DNA of 64,000 nt, taken from positions 558,001 through 622,000 of the forward strand of contig NZ_CP097800.1 in NCBI RefSeq assembly GCF_000612545.2, written 5' to 3'. This DNA comes from Streptomyces sp. PCS3-D2 (GTDB taxonomy: Bacteria; Actinomycetota; Actinomycetes; Streptomycetales; Streptomycetaceae). The notes below the pieces were generated by a model. That model was given only the letters and a program-made list of their open reading frames with translations, did not search any database and was not told the DNA's origin. Shown here in pieces: positions 7,056 to 15,680 of this stretch. Position numbers and translations under genes: made by a program. Each line of letters starts with the position of its first letter. Positions within the stretch are counted from its first letter, which is position 1.

Positions 7056-9799
7056 CGCGTGCCGCCTTCCTGGTCTTCGGGGTCCGTTGCGTGCCGGTGG
7101 GTGGTGGTGAAGGTCTCGACGGCCAGTTCGGCGACGTGCGCGCCGTCCGCCGAGCGCACGTGCAGGCCTCCGGGGTCGGGGAGCATCTCCCGGAAGACAA
7201 CCCGGTGGGCCGGATCGCGCAGCAGGGTCTCGAAGGCCGCGAGCGACAGCAGGCTCGCGAAGTCGACGTAGGTCGGTTTGGCCCCGGCTGCCGACGGGCC
7301 GGCCGACACCGTCGCGAACACCTGTTCCGGCAGTCCGTGGGCCCGGCGCCAGCGCTGCCAGTCCAGGAAGTTACCCGCTTCCAGTGCCCCTCGGACGGGC
7401 AGGTCGCCGGCCGCGGTGGTCCAGCTGCGGCGGCTCAGGACGACATCGCCGTGGACCACTCTGGGCCGGGTGGTCACGCTGTCGCGGGCGGGGCCCTCGG
7501 GTACGCCGGCCCACACGTCGAGCGGTGACATCGAGGACGGGGACAGCAGCAGGAGCGTGCGCGGGATCGCAGGCAGGGCGAGCGGCACCAGGTAGCCGAG
7601 GTAGACGGGGACCACCTCGCGCCCGAGGCTGCGCGACCGCAGCACCACGCGCCCGGTGGCCGGCACGTGTTCGGCGTACAGGTCGTCCAGGTGCAGCCGG
7701 TGCTCCGGCGGGAGGGTGCCGCTCTCGCCGGGGCAGACGATCTCGTAGTCGGTCAGCCGGCCGTGCAGGTTCAGGTTGGTGGTGACCGGGCCGCCCGTCA
7801 CCTCGGCGAGGACCGCGCCGGGCGGGGTGATCCGGTTCGCCGTGGCCCGCAGGGCGTCCGAGAGGCCGGCGCCCGGCCCGTCGTACACGTGGGTGAAGCG
7901 GCTGAAGGGGAAGGACAGCCCGCCGTACGAGCGGTTCAGCACGGTCAGCGGCGTGCCGTCGGCCGGGTCGCGGCCGAGCTGGAGGTGGTGGCAGCGCGGC
8001 GCGAACGGCGCTGCGATCGGGCCCAGTTCGTCCGCGACCGCCGCGAGGTCCGCCTCGTCGAGACGCAGGACGGCCGCCGTGTCACGGCCGTGCGCGTCCC
8101 CGTACGCCGTCCAGGCCCGCCGCATCCGTCCGGTGAAGGCACGGCGCGCCGCGTCCAGGGCGCGGATGCCGGGCAGGCCGAGCCAGTTCTCCTCGGGCAC
8201 GTACTCGCCGCGTTCGTCGAAGGGTCTGCGCCGGGCGGTGAACGACAGGTACTGGTCGAAGAAGTCCTCGTGGAAGTCGTGCACCAGCCCGAGGAGGTCC
8301 TCGCAGCGGCCCCCGGCGCCGTAGCGGGCGGCGAAGAACCCTTCGAAGGTGATCCGCTGGGCCAGTGTGAGGTCGAAGGCGGGCAGGATCCGCTCGACCG
8401 ACCGCAGCGCGGTCCAGTCGGGCGGCGGGCAGGGCAGTTCAGCGCCGGCGCTCACGTCCTCGTACAGCAGGGTCTGCGGCAGGGCCGCGTCCGGTGCCCC
8501 GAGCTCCTCCTGGGCGCGGCGCAGGCCGCTGCGCAGCGCCCGCAGCAGTTCGGCCCGTTGTGCGCGGTCGGCGGCCGGGTAGCCCGCCAGAGCGGCGGCG
8601 GGCGCTTCGAGCAGGGCGGCGAGCCGGTCCGCCCAGGGGCGCTCCAGCGAGGTCAGCGCCTGCCGGAAGGAGCTCAGCGGGTCGCCGCTGTGCACCTGGG
8701 TGTCCAGGCGGGGCGCGTGCACCATGCCGAGCTGGAGGAGGGCGGAGACGTACGCCTCGCACTCCTCGGGGCCGGCGGCGTGCTCGGCCGCCAGCCAGTC
8801 GGTCAGGTCCCGGTGGCGCAGCTCGGGACGCTCGGCGAACAGGCCGAGGATCCGCTCCAGGGTGCCGCTGCGGCGCAGGAAGAACAGCCGGTCCTGGACC
8901 GCGTCGAAGGTGACGGCGGCCGCGTCGTCGCCCGCCGTGACCGAGCGCCGCACATAGCGGATCCGGTCGTCCTCGTGGCCCCAGCCGGAGGCCAGGCGCA
9001 GCGGCAGGTCCCGGCGGCGTTCCGGGTCGGCCTGGATCAGCTCGGCGATCCGGGCGAGGACGACGACGTTGAGCCGTACGCTGCTGCTCCACGCGTCGGC
9101 CACCCGCGTCCCGCCCGGTACGCCCCCGCCGGTGCTGTCGGTGAAGCGTCCGGTGGCGACGGCGGTGAGGGTGCTGAACGGGCTCGTCTTGCAGGCCGTG
9201 CGGTACACGTAGGACAGCAGGGACCGTTCGGCCTTGCGGGCCCGCCCGTTCGGCGCGTTCCCGGCGCGGGCGTATCCGTCGAGCTGCCCTTCGAGCACCG
9301 GTGAGGCCAGCAGCAGCCCGGCGCGCAGCCGCTCGTCGCGGACCAGGCCGCGCAGCGCGGACCGATTGCGGGCCAGGTCCGCGGTGAGCAGTTGCGGCCC
9401 TTCGGCCAGCAGTTTGTCCAGCAGGCGGCGCCGGTGCAGCCAGCCTGCCAGGTCTTCGGCGGCGGCCTCGTCCACGGCGGCGACGGCTTCGACGGCGGCT
9501 TCCGTCGAGGCGTCGGGCCGGGCCGGCAGCCGGTCGTTGTGGATCTGGCGGCGCAGCTTCAGCAGCGCGCGGCGCCGGGCCGCGCCCGGGCCGTCCGGGG
9601 CCGGGTCGGTGGCCCCGACGGCCGCGTGGAGCGCGTCTCCCAGTCGCGCGGCGCCCTGGCGCAGACCGGTCTCGGCGGTGAGGACCTCCTCGACCCAGCC
9701 GCGGGTGCGGTCGGCGCGCAGGACGTCGACCGCGGACAGCGGGAGCCCTGCGACGCGCAGCATGAAGCGGTCGCCCGCGTGCCACTCGGTGGTGTTCAT
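7043..9799 (-). CDS. LanB N-domain type dehydratase (tRNA-Glu-dependent glutamylation)
   Basis: This 918-aa protein belongs to the lantibiotic dehydratase N-terminal family, in which Ser/Thr side chains of the precursor are glutamylated using glutamyl-tRNA. The family landmark, an aromatic/Arg run followed by TACKTSPFSTL (201-211), corresponds to the RxxxRPTPFG region. SYGGLSFPFSRFTHVYDG appears later, as in thiopeptide members. The elimination domain is absent from its C-terminus and is supplied by the next gene, the usual split arrangement of thiopeptide and goadsporin systems. It lies 13 bp after the SagB-type gene and overlaps the eliminase gene, so the group is one transcription unit. 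Confidence 0.93.
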   Translation of the reverse strand: MNTTEWHAGDRFMLRVAGLPLSAVDVLRADRTRGWVEEVLTAETGLRQGAARLGDALHAAVGATDPAPDGPGAARRRALLKLRRQIHNDRLPARPDASTEAAVEAVAAVDEAAAEDLAGWLHRRRLLDKLLAEGPQLLTADLARNRSALRGLVRDERLRAGLLLASPVLEGQLDGYARAGNAPNGRARKAERSLLSYVYRTACKTSPFSTLTAVATGRFTDSTGGGVPGGTRVADAWSSSVRLNVVVLARIAELIQADPERRRDLPLRLASGWGHEDDRIRYVRRSVTAGDDAAAVTFDAVQDRLFFLRRSGTLERILGLFAERPELRHRDLTDWLAAEHAAGPEECEAYVSALLQLGMVHAPRLDTQVHSGDPLSSFRQALTSLERPWADRLAALLEAPAAALAGYPAADRAQRAELLRALRSGLRRAQEELGAPDAALPQTLLYEDVSAGAELPCPPPDWTALRSVERILPAFDLTLAQRITFEGFFAARYGAGGRCEDLLGLVHDFHEDFFDQYLSFTARRRPFDERGEYVPEENWLGLPGIRALDAARRAFTGRMRRAWTAYGDAHGRDTAAVLRLDEADLAAVADELGPIAAPFAPRCHHLQLGRDPADGTPLTVLNRSYGGLSFPFSRFTHVYDGPGAGLSDALRATANRITPPGAVLAEVTGGPVTTNLNLHGRLTDYEIVCPGESGTLPPEHRLHLDDLYAEHVPATGRVVLRSRSLGREVVPVYLGYLVPLALPAIPRTLLLLSPSSMSPLDVWAGVPEGPARDSVTTRPRVVHGDVVLSRRSWTTAAGDLPVRGALEAGNFLDWQRWRRAHGLPEQVFATVSAGPSAAGAKPTYVDFASLLSLAAFETLLRDPAHRVVFREMLPDPGGLHVRSADGAHVAELAVETFTTTHRHATDPEDQEGGTRWPR

Positions 9800-9812
9800 C
9801 GTGCCGCTCCCT

Positions 9813-11363
9813 TCAGGCGATCTCGTGACGGAAGTCGGCCGGCCGGGGACGTTCGTGGCCCAGCAGCATGATCAGCAGGGGAGCCTCGTCGGTGCCGGTC
9901 AGGCCCAGCTCCTCGATGTAGGAGATGTTGTCGAAGCCGAGGGCCACCCCGGCGCCCAGGCCGAAGGCCGCGGCCGTGGTGTAGAAGGTCTGGGCGACGG
10001 CTCCGACGGTGCCGCCCACGAGCCGGTAGCCGCGGTCGCCGACTCCGTCCAGCACTGCGGTGGTGCGGACCGTCGGGACGAGCACCGCACCGGCCTGCTC
10101 CAGGTTGTAGTTGGAGAGGAAGTAGGTGCGCTGCAGGAAGGGGCCGGGCGGTCCTGCCGTGATCAGCCGCAGGGTGTGCGCGGCCGGGTCGTAGGCGTAC
10201 GCGCCCGGGTCGATGCCCCGGACGTGGTTGACGAAGGCGTACAGCGAGGTGAGGGAGGGGCCGCCGGGGCTCTCGGCCTCGGTCCCGTACCGGGTGGCCG
10301 CGCAGTCGGCGAGTGCCGCGGCGAGCTGTTCGGCGGCGACGGGCCGGGAGGCGTCGAAGCGGCCGAAGCTGCTGCGGCGTTCGCGTAGGGCGCGGGGGGC
10401 CGGGACCGGCGGCGCGGGGGGCCGGGGCAGCGCCAGCGGTTGCGCGCCGCGGGGCGGGTGGGCGGCCGCCGCGTCCAGCGCTCCGGGCGCCGGGCGGTCG
10501 GCGGCCCGCCCCTCGGTGGCCCGGTGGACGCGCCGCAGGGTCTCGAACTCCAGGACACGGCGCGAACGTTCGGCGTCCCGGTGCCGCGTGGTGGCGCCCG
10601 TCGCCCCGCCCGCACCGGGCTCGCGCCCGCCCTCCCAGGTCAGCGGGACGACGGCGAAGACGCCCTCCTCCTCGGGGGCCACGCCCAGCAGCCGGGCCAG
10701 GCGCTCCTCGTCGAACCACAGCACGGGGTCGATCCGCAGCCCGTACTGCGCCGCCCACAGCCGCCAGGTCTGTACGAGGGCGCCGACGTCCATGCTGACG
10801 GCGTGGAAGGAGAAGCTGTTGTACTTGAAGGCGTTCTGCCAGTACTTGACGCCGAGGACGAGGTACTGCGTGGCCCGTCCGGCCGGGCCCGCGCCCGGAC
10901 CGAGGGCCTCCCGGACGTCGCCGGTGACGTCGCCGGCGAGCAGTCGGCGCAGCCCGTGCTGGTGGGGAGCGTAGTGGTAGAGCCCGGGTGTCAGCGGTCC
11001 GCCGGGTCCGGCCGCCCAGTGGACCGTCACCGGGTAGAGGCCGCCGCCCGAGGCGGTACCGCGCGACCAGTTCGCGTGGTGGTAGTGCGGGAGCGCCGCC
11101 AGGTCGGTGTTGGCCTGGACCGCGAGGCGCCGGCCGGTCAGCCCGTAGGAGTCCCGCAGCATCCCGGACAGCAGCGGCAGGGTGAAGCCCGGCAGGAGCC
11201 CCGGCGGCGTGTGCGGCGGCACCGGTAGGGGGAGCGTCTCGGCATCCGGGTGGAACTTGGCCTTGCGGGGCCGGTCGGCCCAGTCGGGGACGAAGTCGGC
11301 GGGCTCCATCGGCACCCGGCCGCGGTGCATGATCTCGTGGGCGTAGACATGGGCGTGGCCCAT
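9813..11363 (-). CDS. SagB-type FMN-dependent azoline dehydrogenase (two-domain)
   Basis: This 516-aa protein has two nitroreductase-like halves. The first half carries R101GTASGGGLYP, matching the SagB PSGGALYP substrate/flavin motif. The second half begins near RERRSSFGRFD, the FMN-binding RxS region, and contains a degenerate copy of the same motif (AESPGGPSLTSLYAF). Enzymes of this family oxidise thiazolines and oxazolines to thiazoles and oxazoles. The product of this cluster should therefore contain aromatic azoles, not only azolines. It lies 40 bp after YcaO copy 2 and 13 bp before the LanB gene. The start at 11363 follows an AGGAGG ribosome site. Confidence 0.92.
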   Translation of the reverse strand: MGHAHVYAHEIMHRGRVPMEPADFVPDWADRPRKAKFHPDAETLPLPVPPHTPPGLLPGFTLPLLSGMLRDSYGLTGRRLAVQANTDLAALPHYHHANWSRGTASGGGLYPVTVHWAAGPGGPLTPGLYHYAPHQHGLRRLLAGDVTGDVREALGPGAGPAGRATQYLVLGVKYWQNAFKYNSFSFHAVSMDVGALVQTWRLWAAQYGLRIDPVLWFDEERLARLLGVAPEEEGVFAVVPLTWEGGREPGAGGATGATTRHRDAERSRRVLEFETLRRVHRATEGRAADRPAPGALDAAAAHPPRGAQPLALPRPPAPPVPAPRALRERRSSFGRFDASRPVAAEQLAAALADCAATRYGTEAESPGGPSLTSLYAFVNHVRGIDPGAYAYDPAAHTLRLITAGPPGPFLQRTYFLSNYNLEQAGAVLVPTVRTTAVLDGVGDRGYRLVGGTVGAVAQTFYTTAAAFGLGAGVALGFDNISYIEELGLTGTDEAPLLIMLLGHERPRPADFRHEIA

Positions 11364-11403
11364 GGGTCCTCCTGCGTTCGGGTCGGACGCCGGCGGTGGC
11401 CGG

Positions 11404-13341
11404 TCAGGGGAAGGGGTGCGGTGCCGGGTTGAGGTCGCCGGGCTCCAGCGGGCGCTCGCGCAGCCCGGCGGCGAACAGGCCGGTCCGCATCCGCGGCATG
11501 CCGAGCGCCCGCTGCCGCGACCAGCCGAAGTCGATGGGGAGCAGGCCGGGGACGAGCACGCTCACCGTGTGCAGTCCGAGGGCTCGCTGCTCGGGCATCG
11601 TCTGGTCGACGAGGACGATGTCGAACCCCTCGGCGGTGACCGCCGACACACACCGCTCCAGATCGGTGCGCACGTCGTCGGAGGCGGTCGCGCCCCGCTG
11701 GTCGGGCCACCGCAGTTCGGCGACGGTCCGCGGGCGTTCGCGGCCGGAGCTGCGCAGCAGGAAGTCCGCGTGGGCTCCCATCTCCGGGATCCCGTAGACG
11801 AGCGGATGGTCGTGCAGTGCCGTGACCAGGTCGAAATCGGCCGCCATGGCGCGCAGCCGGGCCTCGTCGCGCTCGGTGCGCCCGGGCAGGTTGACGGCGT
11901 CCGTGGCGATCTCGCACAGCGCCGAGGCCAGGGCGGACTCCGGGTCGAGGCCGGCGCCCGCGCCGAAGCACATCCGGCCGGGTCCACCGTCGAAGCGTTC
12001 GGCGACCGCGGTCACGACGGGGACCGGGAAGGTGATCCGCGTGTCGAAGAACCGGGCCCGGTAGCCGTACATCGCCAGCCGGTCGACCATCGCGCGGGTG
12101 GTCGGGCGGGAACTGCTCGCCGGGTCGATCTCCGGGAGCGGCTGACGTCCGTACCAGCTGAGCAGGAAGGCGTCGCGCTCGACGACCTCCATCAGGCCGA
12201 AGTAGGCCGCCTCGGCCAGACTGCCGCCCGAGGCGCAGCCGTTGGAGCTCTCCTGCACGAACCGGTTCTCCAGGCCGGGGGCGTGGTAGTACGTCAGGAT
12301 CTCCGGGACCAGGCGGGGCGTCCGGTCGCGCAGCGACCAGCCCCAGACCCAGGCGATCTCCCGGTCCGGGTCGAAGGGGCGCACGCGCGGGTTGTCGCGG
12401 TGGAAGGCCTCGTCGTACAGCCCGACGTCCCTCGGGTCCACCGCGTCGGCGCCGAACCGGTTCAGCGTGCCGGTGACGCTCGTGGTGCGGGCCCGGGCCC
12501 GCATCCCCGCGTAGCGCTCCAGGCCCTCCAGGACGCCCACGTGCGCGCTGCGCGCGAAGGAGTCCGTGTGTCCGCCCCAGAAGGTCTCGCGCAGGTACGC
12601 ACCCGAGCGCATGGAGAAGCAGCCGATGGTGGCGGAGGTGGAGGTGGAGGAGACGTCCTGGACGAGCGAGGGGCCCAGTGCCCCGCACAGCGGGTTGGCG
12701 AAGGCGGCCACGTCGATCCCGTACGACTCGACGGGCCGGGTGCGGAACACCCCGGGCCGGTGCTTCGGCGCGGGCGGCAGTTCGGGCACGGCCGCTGCGG
12801 CGGTGTCCTCCTGCGGGGCGGCGCAGACCGGGCACTCCGGGTCGGGCACCAGCGGGTAGCTGCGTACGCGGCCGGTCCGCAGGTCCAGCAGCCGGACGGC
12901 GGGGAAGACGCCGCCCGCTGCGGGAGCGCCGGGGCGGGGCTCCCGGGCGGCCGTGACGAGCGCGGCCAGCGCCGAGGCCGCGAAGGGGTGCGCGTAGGGC
13001 CAGTCCCCCGCGGCCCGGGTGGCGCCGCCGAGTTCGAGGGCGTCCCGGAGCGCCACGGACCGTACCGCCTGCCAGCGGCGTTCCAGGCAACGGGCGCAGC
13101 CGCCGGCCGGCCCGACGACCGCCTGGTGGCCGTAGAGGTGCACGGGCACGGTCGCGCCGTCGAGGGGCTCGGGCACGGGGCGGGTGAAGGCGTCGGCGAG
13201 ACCGAGCGGGGTGAGCGTGACCGGGGGGCCTCCGAGCGCCGCGAGGTCGCGGTCGAGCCGGGCGGTGAAGCGGGCCGCCGCGTCGGGGCCGAGCGCGTCG
13301 GGGAGGCCGGAGAGGCCGGGCGCCAGGGGCTCAGTGGTCAT
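11404..13341 (-). CDS. YcaO-domain azoline cyclodehydratase, copy 2
   Basis: This protein has 645 aa, exactly the length of copy 1 at the other end of the operon. It has the same plan: an E1-like front with zinc cysteines (C82xxC85 and ECPVC later), then the YcaO domain with SFARSAHVGVLEGLERYAG and NGCASGGSLAEAAYFG, and a C-terminal PHPFP tail. Its start overlaps the stop of the ThiF-like leader-binding gene by 11 bp, so this copy is the one most tightly coupled to the leader-binding partner and is probably the main thiazoline former. Both copies keep the ATP-site glutamates, so neither looks dead. A role in thioamide formation is unlikely because no TfuA partner is present and the proline tail is kept. 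Confidence 0.93.
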   Translation of the reverse strand: MTTEPLAPGLSGLPDALGPDAAARFTARLDRDLAALGGPPVTLTPLGLADAFTRPVPEPLDGATVPVHLYGHQAVVGPAGGCARCLERRWQAVRSVALRDALELGGATRAAGDWPYAHPFAASALAALVTAAREPRPGAPAAGGVFPAVRLLDLRTGRVRSYPLVPDPECPVCAAPQEDTAAAAVPELPPAPKHRPGVFRTRPVESYGIDVAAFANPLCGALGPSLVQDVSSTSTSATIGCFSMRSGAYLRETFWGGHTDSFARSAHVGVLEGLERYAGMRARARTTSVTGTLNRFGADAVDPRDVGLYDEAFHRDNPRVRPFDPDREIAWVWGWSLRDRTPRLVPEILTYYHAPGLENRFVQESSNGCASGGSLAEAAYFGLMEVVERDAFLLSWYGRQPLPEIDPASSSRPTTRAMVDRLAMYGYRARFFDTRITFPVPVVTAVAERFDGGPGRMCFGAGAGLDPESALASALCEIATDAVNLPGRTERDEARLRAMAADFDLVTALHDHPLVYGIPEMGAHADFLLRSSGRERPRTVAELRWPDQRGATASDDVRTDLERCVSAVTAEGFDIVLVDQTMPEQRALGLHTVSVLVPGLLPIDFGWSRQRALGMPRMRTGLFAAGLRERPLEPGDLNPAPHPFP

Positions 13342-15583
13342 CGCCCGGCTCCTGAGCGGAGGTCAGCAGCACTCTGGCGGTGTGGAGTCCGGCCGAGGCC
13401 AGGTCCGGGGTGCCGGTGGACACGGCGTAGACGTCGCGGCCCGCCGACCGCAGCCGGTCGAGCACCTCGGACCAACCGTCGGCGGACCGGCCGTCGGCGG
13501 ACCGGCCGTCGGTCGCGACGGTGAGCGTGCGGGCGTCGAGGTCGGCCAGCAGGGGATCACCCGTGTCGGCCGGTCCGCCGGGCGCGTCCTCGTCCCGCTC
13601 GAACTGCACGGCGCCCAGCAGGTCCCGCAGCGCGGTCACCGTCGCCGTTCGTCGGTCCAGGCAGGCGCCCACGGCCCAGCGTTCCCCGGCCCGGGCGAGG
13701 AGCACCTGGACACCGGAGTGCGCGGCCTCGCCGAGGTCGAGGAGCTCGACGGCGAGCCCGAGCCGGTCCGCCGACCGTACGAGGAAAACGAGTTCGGCGT
13801 CGCCGGTGTCGCCGCTGTCGTCGCTGCCGTCCGGCAGCGGCACCGGCAGGGCCGCCGCCCCGCGGACGGCCCGCAGCAGGGCGTCGTGGGCCAGGGCGGA
13901 GAGCAGGCCCGCGGCGGCCGCGTCGGCGGGCGAGGGTCCGGCGCCGGCGCCGGCGCGGGTCCGCTCGAAGAGCCGGTCGCCGTTGTGCGGGCCGAAGGGG
14001 CGTACGGCGCCCGCCGGCACGAGGGCGGGTTCCTTCGTGACCAGGGAGACGGCCGGCTGCCAGGCGGCGGCCGTACCGGGCAGCCCGGAGGCGATGGTCA
14101 GCGAGCCTTCCGCGACCGCGGCTTCGCCACGGGCGGCTACACCGTACGCGGGGACGACGTGCTCGGCGTAGACCACGGCCGCCGCGTCGAGCGCCCGCAT
14201 CCGGGCCCCGGCGACGTGGTGGACGTCGAAGGCCGCGATCGCCCGGGAGGCCGCGGGTCCGGTGCCGAACTCGACCACGCTCAGCTTGAGGGGGATCTGG
14301 GTCAGCGGCTCGTCGGCGTAGCGCGTGAAGACGCCGGTGTACGGACGGACGAGCGCGGAGCGCCGGTTCAGCTCCTCCACCAGGGCCTCCGCCGCACGTG
14401 CGGTGTCCAGGGTGGGCAGGGCGGGGGTGCAGGTGGTACCGGCTTCGGCGAGGTCCACGGGGGCCGTGGCCCGGCTCGTCGCCTCTTCGTCCGGGGCGCA
14501 GAACGGGCAGCGCGGGTGGGCCAGGAGCGGTTCGGCCGTCACGTCCAGCGAAGCCATGTCCTGCACGATCACCTGGCCTGCGGTCTCGGCGGGCAGCGCC
14601 CCGCTGGTGGTGCGGAAGACCTCGTAGCCGAGGAGGTTGCCGATCATCGCGGCCAGTGGCCGCCCGGGCTCCGGGCCGGACGCGGCCGGCCCGCCCGGCA
14701 GGGCCAGGGCGCTCCAGAGCTCGGCCGCCGCGGCACCGTCGCGGCCCGCGGCCGCGCCGAGCCGGAGCGCGGCGCAGGCCCAGCAGCCGGTGGCGGTGGA
14801 GGTCATGAGCGGGCCGATGACGGCGTCGGCCCCGTAGGACCAGGCCGGCAGGAGGGTGCGGCCGGCCGGGATGCCGGTGCGCAGCAGCGGCAGCAGGCGT
14901 GCGGGCGCGGTGCGCCCGCCGGTGACGACCACGAGGTCGTACTCGGACAGTTCGGACCAGGAGGGCTGCCGGTCCGGGGCCGTCGGCAGGGTACGCAGCT
15001 CCACCGGGCAGCCGTCGGCGACGGCCTCGGCCGCCTCGGCGTCGAGCTCGGGCGTGCCGGGCGGTGAGGTGCGGAGGGCCGGTGTCACGCCGACGAGCGC
15101 GCAGCCGTTGCGTATCAGGCTCGATGCGCACCAGCGGGCGACGTCGTCGTCGCCGAGGACGGCCACGCGGGTGTCGCGGAAGCGCAGGAACCGTGCTTCG
15201 GCGTCGTCGGCGTAGTGGTCGGCGTAGGCGATCTGCGGGGCGTACCGGCGGGCCACGTCGGGGGCGGGCGCCGGCTTCTCGGCCGCGGATGCGTCGGGGG
15301 CGGCGACAGGACGGGCGAAGTCCCTTTCGTACAGGGTCCGCACGAGTTCGCCGACCATGGCCTGCTGTGCCTCGCCGAGCCCCCGGCACAGGTCGGCGAC
15401 CGAGTGCTCGCCGGTGAGGTGGGGGACGATCAGCGTCGCGAAGCGGTAGGCGGACTTGGCCGTGAGCCGGAAGCCGCCGTCCGCGTTGTGGAACAGCACG
15501 CCGTCGGGCGTCTCGGTGAACAGCACGTCCCGGCGGATCCGGGGACGGGTCTCGGCAACGGCGTGATAGCTGGCGTGGGCCAT
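13331..15583 (-). CDS. ThiF-like (ocin-ThiF) TOMM leader-binding partner protein
   Basis: This 750-aa protein begins at the ATG at 15583, just after GGGGTG. Residues about 18-90 look like a RiPP recognition element (wHTH, with LFTETPDGVLFHNADGGFRL). A ThiF/E1-like Rossmann region follows near residue 136, with VLGDDDVARWCASSLIRNG. Four zinc cysteines are in CWAC and CPFC, but no adenylating motif is obvious. The family delivers the precursor leader to the YcaO enzyme. A short DNA repeat gives DGRSADGRSADGW near the C-terminus. It is the first gene of the biosynthetic operon, with 97 bp upstream to the regulator gene. The C-terminal 350 residues are unusually long compared with minimal F-proteins and their role is unclear. 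Confidence 0.88.
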   Translation of the reverse strand: MAHASYHAVAETRPRIRRDVLFTETPDGVLFHNADGGFRLTAKSAYRFATLIVPHLTGEHSVADLCRGLGEAQQAMVGELVRTLYERDFARPVAAPDASAAEKPAPAPDVARRYAPQIAYADHYADDAEARFLRFRDTRVAVLGDDDVARWCASSLIRNGCALVGVTPALRTSPPGTPELDAEAAEAVADGCPVELRTLPTAPDRQPSWSELSEYDLVVVTGGRTAPARLLPLLRTGIPAGRTLLPAWSYGADAVIGPLMTSTATGCWACAALRLGAAAGRDGAAAAELWSALALPGGPAASGPEPGRPLAAMIGNLLGYEVFRTTSGALPAETAGQVIVQDMASLDVTAEPLLAHPRCPFCAPDEEATSRATAPVDLAEAGTTCTPALPTLDTARAAEALVEELNRRSALVRPYTGVFTRYADEPLTQIPLKLSVVEFGTGPAASRAIAAFDVHHVAGARMRALDAAAVVYAEHVVPAYGVAARGEAAVAEGSLTIASGLPGTAAAWQPAVSLVTKEPALVPAGAVRPFGPHNGDRLFERTRAGAGAGPSPADAAAAGLLSALAHDALLRAVRGAAALPVPLPDGSDDSGDTGDAELVFLVRSADRLGLAVELLDLGEAAHSGVQVLLARAGERWAVGACLDRRTATVTALRDLLGAVQFERDEDAPGGPADTGDPLLADLDARTLTVATDGRSADGRSADGWSEVLDRLRSAGRDVYAVSTGTPDLASAGLHTARVLLTSAQEPGDDH

Positions 15584-15680
15584 GGGGACACCCCTGGGTG
15601 CGGTCTGGGCGGGATCGGGGAGAGAATCTGAGCGGGAGGTGCGGGGGCAGGCGCGGCGGGGCTGCGCGAGCCGGGAGGGG

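Noticed and set aside
11404-13341. Second YcaO as a thioamide-forming enzyme
   Set aside because: There is no TfuA partner, and the PxPxP-type tail typical of azoline-forming members is kept.
13470-13520. Repeat in the ThiF-like gene as a regulatory element
   Set aside because: It lies in frame inside the gene and simply duplicates five residues (DGRSA).
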